DNA from: Amoebophrya sp. AT5.2
Taxonomy: Eukaryota; Sar; Dinophyceae; Syndiniales; Amoebophryaceae
Assembly: GCA_005223375.1 (NCBI GenBank)
Contig: RXOD01004560.1
Span: 1 to 20,454 of the forward strand
Length of the DNA: 20,454 bases
Direction: 5' to 3'
This document shows positions 9,105 to 16,283 of the stretch, one piece after another. The notes below the pieces were generated by a model. It saw only the letters and a program-made list of their open reading frames with translations, had not been told where the DNA came from and searched no databases. Both the position numbers and the translations under genes were made by a program. Numbering within the stretch: the stretch's first letter is position 1; every line of letters starts with the position of its first letter.

Positions 9105-9292
9105 GCGAAGGCGAAGGCGATCTGTTGCGGGATGTTGGGGGAGGGGTTGATTGATGTGAGTAACCACATCCTCGCGAAGTCGAAAATCGAGAGTGAGAAC
9201 ATCTACCACCGGCACTACGAGCACTGCCAGCTTGCGGGGGCCCGCCTGTGCACGGACGCGGAGCTGCACGGGCACCCGACAATTAGCTCGAC
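9105..9292 (+). CDS. Exon with CC and RLCT boxes of Cys-rich module 3
   Basis: It reads KAKAKAICCGMLGEG (Cys pair at 9123-9128), a helical-looking stretch, ENIYHRHYEHC and then QLAGARLCTDAEL (RLCTDAEL at 9243-9266). CC, the Y-x6-C signature and the RLCT box are here on a single exon, which fixes their order and spacing for the family. It ends at CTCGAC|GTGAGC, a strong donor at 9293, leaving two bases. The frame would stop at TGA 9294-9296 if unspliced. Confidence 0.75.
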
Positions 9293-9815
9293 GTGAGCTT
9301 CTAATGCATTTCTCGCGGGCACGGGTTAGAATCTAAGGTTATTGGTATAGCCGAAAACTAACCTACCTTAATGCGAAGCGCCATTGGGGGGGGGTCAAAT
9401 GATTGGTGGGGCTTGAGGGGGGTCAAGGGGCGTGGTTGCGGGGGGTCAACCTCGTGGCATTGAGCGAGCGGCGCCGGGCGCGCGTGGCGCGTGACGTCCT
9501 CAGCGTTACAAACAGAATAGAGCCGCGACGCAGAGCGTTTTGCATGCGCGGTGAACCAACGTTACGCGGCGACCGTGTAGTCGCGGAAAGGGCCACGAGC
9601 TACGTCCACCAGCAGCGCCGTGCGCTAATTGCGATGCAATAAAAATGGGCATGGAATAGCAAATGGCTTTGGTGATTCTCACGATAGCTAGCGGGCCGCT
9701 CCCATGCCGATGGTTGCCCCGAAGAGTTACTACTTCATATCATTTGAGCTTGAGGTGGCAAGAAAATGCATTGCTAGCTCCTCTGTAAGAAGAACATGAA
9801 CACGAATCAGATAAG
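9293..9815 (+). other. Putative intron within module 3, with G-rich cluster
   Basis: GTGAGC donor; acceptor CAGATAAG. It contains three GGGGGGTCAA strings (9389, 9417, 9440) in a G-rich tract. Confidence 0.5.
9386..9446. repeat. G-run cluster, possible G-quadruplex
   Basis: There are at least four runs of four or more G on the + strand within about 60 bases, arranged around three repeats of GGGGGGTCAA with spacings of 28 and 23 bases. Confidence 0.5.
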
Positions 9816-9860
9816 CGCGGGCTCTTGGGTGTGGACGGGGACCATGTGCGACAATAAGGG
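9816..9860 (+). CDS. Short exon, VWT end of module 3
   Basis: One base completes a Thr codon with the previous exon. It then reads AGSWVWTGTMCDNK, the W-V-W-T-x3-C end of the module (Cys codon at 9847-9849). It ends at AAGGG|GTACCA, leaving two bases. The donor has the same GTAC start and the same phase as the donor after the VWT box of module 2 (7922), which supports both. A TAA follows at 9868 if unspliced. Confidence 0.65.
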
Positions 9861-10827
9861 GTACCATTAAGGATTGAAAAAACTCAGGCACAGGCGTAGG
9901 GGTAGGCTTACAGGCAGGAGCTGTAGCTGTAGCGCTTCCCTCCAGCGGCACTAGGATCGATCGGCAGTAGCTGCTGACGTATGCCTCTCACGACAAGGCT
10001 GCGCGCTGGACGGTAGTTGTCATCCGCCTGAGCCGTGTTCTACTTATCCAGTTGCATTGCCATCGCCTGGAGGGTGTCCGCTTTGTTGCCCACCCCAGGA
10101 TGTTTTGCAGCCATAGGTGGAAGCCATTGAGTGTCCTGCTGGTATCGGTTCGGAACCTCCGAATAAAGCCGATCGCGATGCCAGCGATGGCGCTCGATGA
10201 TGACTGATCGGAAGAGGGGATCTGATAACGGTCGAGCCTCCACTTCACTTCTTGAAGCACGGCCTGGGTTTTTTCAGCTTCTAATACCAGCTCGGGCAGA
10301 ACCACTACAACGACTGGGGAAAGGTTCAGGATGATCCAATCTCCGTCTACACGTCGGACGACTACGACAGTCTGCTCTTCGTCGACCACTATGAACCGAG
10401 TCCATAGCCACTTACGAAGTAGCAATAGGGACTACGAAGGGAATTTGATTGAATGTGGCACGAGTCCGCGCCAAAAAGCAAGGAGCCATACCCCACTGCC
10501 ACTCGCAATAGCCATCTTGATCTTGCGCATTTATTTTCGGCCTAGCTAAGAATTTTGCGGCAGGCGCAGGATGTTTTCTAAGCCTCTCGCTACCTATACC
10601 TATTGCCCGTCTCGGGCTCTGATTGTGCTTCGCCAAAAATCGTACTGCGTGCCTAATGCTTGCAAACGCAGTGGTCTGCTCTTCTCAATGGCTCATCTCC
10701 GTGCTTTATTTATTATCGCGCACATAATGTCATTAGTGCGGCCCGCTACGCCAAAAGGAAATCAATTCCACATCATCGCCTCGCTTCGTACTCTCTGACT
10801 ACTTCGCAATTGGGTCGGACATAACAG
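9861..10827 (+). other. Putative intron carrying an antisense coding-like element
   Basis: GTACCATTAAGG donor region; acceptor GACATAACAG. Most of it is occupied by copy A of the duplicated minus-strand element. Nothing else recognised in 10430-10800. Confidence 0.45.
9877..10425 (-). pseudogene. Antisense coding-like element, copy A
   Basis: The minus strand is open from 10425 and includes VVVVVLPEL and LEAEKTQAVLQEVKWRLDRY. After a frame change at about 10240 it reads NRYQQDTQWLPPMAAKHPGV and a tail ending at 10040. The same layout recurs at 16292-17020 (copy B). Shared: AAAAAACTCAGG (9877 and 16292), TTTTGCAGCCATAG (10103 and 16503), CCTGCTGGT at the same offset, ACTGATCGG, and the peptide E-x-EKT-x-A-x-LQ. 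A Pro-rich stretch (CKPTPTPVPEFF) lies at the left end. I do not recognise the protein. The frame break suggests decay or an unrecognised intron. Confidence 0.5.
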
Positions 10828-11091
10828 CACCACTTCTGTCATTGCGTACCCATCATCAACGACAGCGGGACCGGTGGGGGTGGCGCGCTGCGTGGGGGCT
10901 AATGACAAAGAATTCCAACTCACGAGTTCTGTGGTGAGCCTGATGGTAGCCGTGTGCTGCCCGAAAGACCACTGGGCGGGTACAAATGACCAGGACGAAC
11001 CACAGCTCCTCGATTGCCCCGATACCACGTGGACCACGAACGGGGTGACCTATCAGCAAGCGTTTGAGCAATGCGCCAACTCCGATCCACC
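10828..11091 (+). CDS. Exon with CC half of Cys-rich module 4
   Basis: One base after the acceptor GGACATAACAG completes a Gly codon from the previous exon. It reads TTSVIAYPSSTTAGPVGVAR, then LTSSVVSLMVAVCCPKDHW (Cys pair at 10955-10960), then a Thr-rich stretch and TYQQAFEQCANSD (Cys codon at 11072-11074). It has all the N-half features. The proposed donor, ATCCACC|GTAGGC at 11092, is only fair. It leaves two bases, in phase with the exon at 13065. The open frame stops at TAG 11093 if unspliced. Confidence 0.7.
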
Positions 11092-11360
11092 GTAGGCGTC
11101 GCGACCGAAGGCCACAGCCATAGTAAGAAGCCGAGGGACTGTAGGCAACGTATCGAAATCAACCGAGCTACGACTTACGTACCTGGCGCAGATTGTCGAC
11201 GTAGAACATAGACCATTCACAGACACACACACAGCAGAACTTGAATAAAAACTAACTGCCGGCGACTGCGCTGACTTGTCTGCGGTCGGGGTCTTCGATC
11301 CCTTCCAAAGTAAGGGGCCGGCCATCTGCATCTGTCGGCCCGGAGGTCGTCCGTTCTAGG

Positions 11361-11432
11361 CTCTTCGTGCTCCTGACCCGCTCGCAGTGCGGTCACTTGT
11401 GATACCCCCAACGCCCCCGCCGCCCGCTTCGT
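11361..11432. repeat. Interspersed ~70-bp repeat, copy R2
   Basis: Ungapped alignment with R1 and R3; CGGTCACTTGTG at 11390-11401. Confidence 0.7.
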
Positions 11433-11817
11433 GCAGATCTGGAGCGGACCCGTTCGATATTGCTCATAGACTTGCGCGATTTTCTGGGGAGGTTTCGTCT
11501 TCTGGTTGGGATGGAAGTGGGGGCGCTTTTGGCGTCCGCGTCGTTGTGCCGAGCGCGGTCGCGGGCGGCAGCGTTGTGGCCGGTCTCTGAGCGTGGGCGC
11601 TTTTGGGTCTCTGCTTTGTGGTGTGATGGCGCGGGCTGAGCTCTTGCGCAGCGTCTGGGCCCGTGGGCTTTTGCTTTTATTCGCTTGCTCCGCGGTTGGG
11701 GCATTGCGTCCCGCATAGGGTTTGGGCAGTCAGAAGTGGGCGTGCGCGCATCTTGTTGGAAGGCTGGGACGAAAGCACACGCCAGAGATAGGAAGACCCG
11801 ATGCGTCGGCTTGGGGA

Positions 11818-11966
11818 GGGTCAGCTCCTTGGAATGTCTCGGAACATATCCCCGCGCACTCCGTACATTCGTCCTCGCGCATTCCGCTGGGGGTCGGCTC
11901 CCCTCAATGTCCTGGGACATGTCCCCAAGCGCTCCCCGTCCCTATATTCATCCCCGCGCGTTCCGT
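11818..11966. repeat. 73-bp tandem duplication
   Basis: The unit starting GGGTCAGCTCC (11818) is repeated as GGGTCGGCTCC (11891). Within each unit, a CCCCGCGC-TTCCG-A-ATTCG-like sub-block occurs once or twice. The second unit is slightly longer. Confidence 0.6.
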
Positions 11967-12089
11967 ATATTCGCAAACCTAAAGAATTGGCTGGGTTTTT
12001 GCGTGGTCGGGGAAAATAGGGACGCACCGGGGGCGTGTCGGAGGGGTGTTTGGGGTGTCGTTTGGTGCAGCTGTTGAGTTGAGCACTTC

Positions 12090-12185
12090 GGGCGGACTAT
12101 AGGGCAGGCCATGGGGCTGGATATAGGGCAGGACATCGGGCAGGTTATAGGGCAGGCCATTGGGCACCTTGTGGGGCAGACGGTT
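12090..12185. repeat. 12-bp minisatellite, 8 units
   Basis: Eight consecutive 12-bp units, each starting GGGC and most GGGCAGG (for example GGGCAGGCCATG at 12102, GGGCAGGACATC at 12126, GGGCAGGCCATT at 12150). The period is exact, with no indels. A multiple of three keeps the frames open, which explains the spurious Pro/Cys-rich minus-strand frames here. Confidence 0.85.
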
Positions 12186-12437
12186 GCAAAGTTTAGGGCC
12201 AGAGTAGTCGGCTGCGGGTATGTGGAGGGAAAGGGCTAGGCTTTTGGTGTCAGTTTCAGGCATTTCGGTGCTGGTCGCTTTGGTCGGTGGTTCGTGTCTT
12301 TGTCGTGGTTCGTGGCTTTGTGTCTCTGTCTTGCGTTTTTTGGGTTTTCTCGCTCCAAAGTATAGGGCAGCTTTTTCCATTAGGTCGGACGGGTCCCGAT
12401 CTGCTTGGGCCGCACGCGTGCGCGCTGCCAGCCTATC

Positions 12438-12985
12438 TGGGGTGGGGCCGCTGCGGCGGCAGCGAATCAGAGCCGAGCAGTTCTAGCAATGTGCGTCGCT
12501 ACGTTGCGCGCCACGTCTTCGGCCCACTTTCCTACCTCCGATGCGTGTGCGAAAGTGAATGCAGTGGCAGACGTCTCCCGCGCGGGCTTGCTTGCCCGCT
12601 GAGGATTGGAACAAGCGGGCGCCTGAATTTGGCCGCGGTTGGGGTAGGTTTATCGTCGCCGCTCGGTGTGCTAGCTTGCTTCGGCGGCTCTTTCAATGGG
12701 CCAGAGAGTGTCCAGCCCTTGGATTCGTCTGCTAGTCTTTCGAAAGTAGTGGGCCAACTGTCCGGAGGACGTGCGTCCTTGCGTTCGCGGCTCGTTGTGC
12801 TCCTTATGTGTTCGCGGCTCGGTCACTTGTGGCACCCTCATCGCCCCCGCCGCTTGTGCACTGGGACTGGGAGGGCTGTACGGGGTGGGGCCGCTTCGGC
12901 GGCTGCCATCAAGGCGGTGCTTTTGTATGTGTCCACTGGTTTTCTCGTAGGGGGCCGGTATGGCGTTGGCGGCTGCCAAATAAAA
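12438..12985. repeat. Dispersed ~0.6-kb repeat, copy 2
   Basis: Partner of 3027-3670. It lies in the module 4 intron and contains interspersed repeat copy R3. The GGCGGCTGCCA block occurs twice near its right end (12897 and about 12970). Confidence 0.65.
12791..12862. repeat. Interspersed ~70-bp repeat, copy R3
   Basis: Ungapped alignment with R1 and R2; CGGTCACTTGTG at 12820-12831. It is nested in copy 2 of the dispersed repeat, where the corresponding part of copy 1 (about 3510-3590) is diverged. Confidence 0.7.
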
Positions 12986-13064
12986 CTTTGACGCTGTTGT
13001 ATCTAAAGTGCTTTACTTCTTGTGCTAGTTTTCTACCTTCGACTTCGTCGCGTCTCTATGGCAG

Positions 13065-13275
13065 CTGGCCCCGCTATAATCTCAAACGGTTGTGCTTGGC
13101 GCAGGAACTGAGTGCCCGGATCGCGAACTCGGAATCCTGCAGACCTCCTCCGCAGAACTCCGCGGCAACAAAGGCTTACTTTTGGACATCCGACCGCTGC
13201 GACCCGCCGCTGCCCGCTCCGAAGTTAGGCGCCCACTCGAGAAAGAGGAGCAAAGGGCTGCGCATTAATTTGTAG
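13065..13275 (+). CDS. Exon with RLC half of module 4, possibly terminal
   Basis: After the acceptor CTCTATGGCAG, one base completes a Pro codon. It reads PRYNLKRLCLAQEL (RLCLAQEL at 13087-13110, with Leu in place of the usual Thr), then ANSESC, then AYFWTSDRCD (Cys codon at 13198-13200). This is the R-L-C-x3-E-L ... x-S-C ... F-W-T-x3-C order. A basic tail leads to TAG at 13273-13275. The gene may end here, or the exon may leave at CCGAA|GTTAGG (13224), the same donor type as exon 3. Which of these holds decides whether the window contains one gene or two. Confidence 0.7.
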
Positions 13276-13680
13276 GAGCAGGGCACGACTTGGACTTATC
13301 TTTATTAGCTTTACTCGGCAGCGAAAGAGATTGATTGGCAGCGCTGAGTGTTCTCACTCGTTCCGCCGCAGCTATCAAAATCATGATGGTCATAGTGCCA
13401 CCAAGGGTCATGGAACCACTGGGCGAGGGCGGCAAGGGTCCAAGGGAATGGCTACTAGTGGGAAGCACCGCTGAGCATGGGTCGTAGTATGGGTCCCCCT
13501 GGTACTGATGGGCCCGCTTTACGGGCCCAGAGGGGGGCCCGCGCGCGCACAGGGTTGTTTGATGATGGAGCGAGAAAATATGTGTGCGCCGTGCGGTCTC
13601 GCTATATTCTGTTTGGTCTTGGACTTGGGTGGTGTTTGGGCTGGAGATTGAAGACGTTGAGGGAAGGGATTGGGAGTGAG
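13276..13680 (+). other. Gap between modules 4 and 5
   Basis: An excellent acceptor-like site, GTTCTCACTCGTTCCGCCGCAG, ends at 13371. The frame that would be in phase from 13224 is Gly/His/Thr-rich and unconvincing. A perfect hairpin GGGCCCG-CTTTA-CGGGCCC lies at 13510-13528. No start codon with a signal peptide is evident for a second gene. Confidence 0.35.
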
Positions 13681-13867
13681 TATACGGCCAGACCTTTTAC
13701 AGGAAATCAGCCGGAAGGTGGCAAGTGGGTCGCTTGCTGGTGTATAAAAGTAAAGACAAGCGATCCACTCGCGTCCGCTTTTGGGTGCACAACGTTGAGC
13801 AAAAGAAAGAAGGAAGCGGCTCCGCATTTGACACATGGGCGCCCGGCCTCGCGTATATGGTGCCAGT
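13681..13867 (+). CDS. Putative exon ahead of module 5
   Basis: A 63-codon frame without a stop, preceded by TGA. It reads YGQTFYRKSAGRWQVGRLLV, YKSKDKRSTRVRFWVHNVEQ and later AFDTWAPGLAYMVPV. It is aromatic and basic and looks like a folded domain; no family is recognised. It ends at GCCAGT|GTAAAA (13868) with two bases, in phase with the exon at 14290. The TAA at 13869 then lies inside the intron. The acceptor (GGGAGTGAG) lacks a pyrimidine tract, so the 5' edge is uncertain. Confidence 0.5.
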
Positions 13868-14289
13868 GTAAAAGGGGGCACCCGTGTCGTCGTCTCCAGC
13901 GGCGGCGTGTTTCGGTATCAGAGCAAGGGGGTACCGGTACCCAGCCACAGCGCGCGGCGTCTGGTGCCATGGCTATTTCCAGTGACGCGACGAGTGTGCG
14001 TCCTAGAGTGCTTGCGTTCGGTTCGTGCCTCGGCACTTACGTATATCGATGAGCAAGGCGGTTCCATGGATTCTCTAGTATTCGTAGGAGGCGGCCGTGG
14101 TCGTACTTGCGACTCGCGTCACCTCGAGTAGCTGTATTCTGATTGCTCTGCTCTGTGGCTGTGGCATCAAATGCTGGCGCCGTCTCCCCGTCGTTACTAG
14201 TACTATGCTAGTGATTCCGCCTCAACTTTGTATATTGGTTGGCTTTGCTGGTGTGCAGTATAAATATCTTTGCTTCTCTTGTCTCGTAG
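13868..14289 (+). other. Putative intron
   Basis: GTAAAA donor; acceptor TTTGCTTCTCTTGTCTCGTAG, a strong pyrimidine tract. A longer open frame in another register crosses it (13477-14052) but shows no mot if or splice support. Confidence 0.5.
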
Positions 14290-14554
14290 CCAACTTGTAA
14301 CAGAGGGCGCCCGCGTGCTGCTTGCGCACCGCCGTCCGAACGATCAGTCCGGCCGGCATTCATTTTGCGTACTGCCGTCGGAAGCCCCTGGAATCGCGCG
14401 TTGCTGCGGTATGCGTGGAGCAAAATATCGCGACCTCCGAGTGGACGCGAACACCTACCACGAGAAGGTCCAAGAGAATGGCTCATGGGTGGTCCAACAC
14501 GAGGACAAGTTAGGAACCTGCGACGGCCAACGATCCAACGACGAAGGAGACCAA
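14290..14554 (+). CDS. Exon with a CC box, module 5 or partial module
   Basis: One base completes a Val codon. It reads QLVTEGARVLLAHRRPND, then SEAPGIARCCGMRGA (Cys pair at 14402-14407; CCGM is shared with module 3), then ANTYHEKVQENGSW, which has the Y-x6 spacing but Asn where Cys is expected, and KLGTCDGQ. It ends at GACCAA|GTGAGC, a strong donor at 14555, in phase 0. Because the next exon carries another CC box, this may be a truncated module lacking its RLCT half. Confidence 0.55.
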
Positions 14555-14941
14555 GTGAGCTTGAGAGCGGTAGTGTGAGTGTTTGGGGCATCGGCGTAGA
14601 CAATGTAATGAGGGGCGCGAAGCGGCGTTTTTATGCATGTAGATTGATACGTGCCGAGTGATAGGCCCCCACGGCTCACCGGATGACGGACCCGGCTGCG
14701 GCATGTTGCGCAAACTTAACGCAGTTCATCGGAAGCCTTTGCGGAGTTTAGGCCGATGCTCAAGCAACGATAATGAAGCCCGAGCGTGGCTGCAGCTGTA
14801 GTTTTAATCAGTCTCGCGCGTTACCGTACCTGGCACAGCATCTAGCTTAATGCGCGGGAGGTTCGAGTTCGACGCCCGCAATTCCCCAGCGTGATACAGA
14901 TTCGCACTGGAACTGCGATAAAATGAGGACTACTTATTGAG
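14555..14941 (+). other. Putative intron
   Basis: GTGAGC donor; acceptor CTACTTATTGAG. It includes a short T-arm-like hairpin near 14853 that does not extend to a tRNA. Confidence 0.4.
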
Positions 14942-15125
14942 GGGACAGCGGGGGCAGAGCTAAGAAACGCGGCCTGTTGTAGCGAGACTAATTCTGGCAC
15001 TTTTTGGGAGGCGCTGTTATCCGTGCCATATCGCCCTCCTGAGAACGCTAGATATAAAATTGAAACTGCGACTGCGGACCTTCCGGCGGCTTTTACTGGC
15101 CTTTCCCGTGGCCGCCTCGCCAAAT
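14942..15125 (+). CDS. Exon with second CC box of module 5
   Basis: A frame with no ATG, in phase 0 from the previous exon. It reads GTAGAELRNAACCSETNSG (Cys pair at 14975-14980, matching the CCSKTNWG of module 2), then FWEALLSVPYRPPENARYKI, ETATADLPAAFTGLSRG and RLAK. It ends at CCAAAT|GTAAAG (15126) with one base that joins GC of the next exon as a Cys codon. The CCS-[K/E]-T-N match to exon 5 is strong evidence that it is coding. Confidence 0.65.
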
Positions 15126-15304
15126 GTAAAGCGCCGCCCTGCTGAATAGAATGCATCGTCTCCGGTCGGCCAGAGCGCGCACCTAGTCGCGCCGCCACCA
15201 CCGGATCGGCAGGTCCGCTGCGCTATCTAAGACCCTCGCCAGCCTTTACTTCATAACTAAAAAATTCTAGAGGCGTAGTGAAGCACTGTTGTAGTGTAAA
15301 TCAG

Positions 15305-15513
15305 GCTTCGTGGTTGGAGCGCTGTCATGGAGGTGCGACCTGGTGAACTACGACACGGCGTACAGGAGATGCGCCACGCAGGGCCTGCGCCTCTGCACGG
15401 AGCGGGAGATCCGGCGAACGTACCACAACCAAAATCATCCATCATCCATCATCACGGGCTGCACCGGAGCACTCGACTCGCCCTGGGTGTGGACCAACAC
15501 GATCTGCGAGGAC
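15305..15513 (+). CDS. Exon with RLCT half of module 5, best-preserved copy
   Basis: After the acceptor GTAGTGTAAATCAG it reads FVVGALSWRCDLVNYDTAYR, RCATQGLRLCTEREI (RLCTEREI at 15388-15411), then SSIITGCTGALDS and WVWTNTICED (Cys codon at 15505-15507). All expected positions are present: N-Y-x6-C, G-L-R-L-C-T-x2-E-I, T-G-C and V-W-T-x3-C. The proposed donor is GAGGAC|GTCAGT (15514), phase 0; otherwise the frame stays open to 15762 without further motifs. Cys density and the absence of a membrane segment suggest an extracellular domain. Confidence 0.8.
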
Positions 15514-16102
15514 GTCAGTGGAAGCGGGACGCAAACCGATTTAGCAGCGAAGCGAGGCGCGGTCTCTGCAAAGTGCTTTTATCTTTCTCAGCTGCATCGA
15601 CGGCGTTTCGTCCGATCCGATAGCGATCCACTATTCTGTGGTCCGAAGATTGGCCGAATATTCTATCTCTCGACCACTCTTGCGGGGGGGACCGGTGGGT
15701 CGATTTCGGAAGTGGCTCCGATGCGTGCCTATGATGACCGGCATGCGGCCCGCCGGGCATAGGCATGCGGAGGCAGGCGCTATCAGGAAATGCGTGCCGT
15801 GCCCGTTATTAATGTTTCTTCCGGGTAAGCGGCGGGCGGGCGGGCGGGCCGACAGTGGGACGCAACAATGAATAGCGGGCCGTGCGGGGCCCCGCCTTTC
15901 CGCTGCCTATGAGTCTAGTGCGCAGCTTCTCGGCGTCGGGTCGCGGCGGTTCATTTTGCCCTTCCTTCTTGTAGTGGCAACTCGATCGGAGCTGCCAGAT
16001 CGCCGCCCCTGCGACTCCGAGCTCCTGCAGACGTCGCACTTTACTAATAGAAGATAAAACGGCGAAGAAGCAGATGAAGGAAAAGACACAAAAATGCATT
16101 AG
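15514..16102 (+). other. Putative intron after module 5
   Basis: GTCAGT donor; acceptor AAATGCATTAG, a weak pyrimidine tract. It contains a short (CGGG)n run at 15832-15850. No coding motif recognised. Confidence 0.4.
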
Positions 16103-16283
16103 GCCCCTCGGCTTCTAACCGGGTACCTGTCGATGTCGACGCACACTGTTTACGGGACGATCACAAGCACGCTGACGGCGGAAGAATTGCAGAACAATCA
16201 AGCCCTTGCGAATGCCGCCCAGGAGGGTGCCAAAGCAGCGCTCGCGGGGGTCCCGGGTATCACCGATGACGATATTAGTTACG
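16103..16283 (+). CDS. Exon of a different domain type
   Basis: A phase-0 start matches the preceding exon. An internal ATG at 16133 could alternatively start a protein. It reads VYGTITSTLTAEELQNNQAL, ANAAQEGAKAALAGVPGITD and DDIS. The pattern V-x-G-T-I-T, an amphipathic Ala-rich helix with regularly spaced Ala/Leu, then G-x-x-G-I-T-D-D-D-I resembles small alpha/beta repeats found in algal surface proteins, but I cannot name the family. Candidate donors are GTTACG (16278) and GTCGGA (16284); both leave one base. Confidence 0.6.

Larger units (their letters stand above)
11092..13064 (+). other. Putative 2-kb intron packed with repeats
   Basis: It separates the two halves of module 4. It holds interspersed repeat copies R2 and R3, a 74-bp-spaced GGGCGCTTTT pair (11521, 11595), the 73-bp duplication, the 12-bp minisatellite and copy 2 of the dispersed repeat. 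No exon was found inside, although both strands have long open frames caused by GC-rich repeats. Confidence 0.5.

Noticed and set aside
12287..12991. 234-codon + strand open frame in the 2-kb intron
   Set aside because: It runs through the dispersed repeat and shows no domain, splice or start-site support.
13477..14052. 191-codon + strand open frame
   Set aside because: It overlaps in another register the better-supported exon at 13681, crosses a strong intron, and its residue composition looks like a GC-rich shadow frame.
14850..14882. tRNA-like T-arm (GAGGTTCGAGTTCG) with a GCGGG/CCCGC stem
   Set aside because: No acceptor, D or anticodon arms can be formed around it at the right distances.
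15832..15850. (CGGG)n run as a regulatory element
   Set aside because: A short simple repeat within an intron, with no supporting context.
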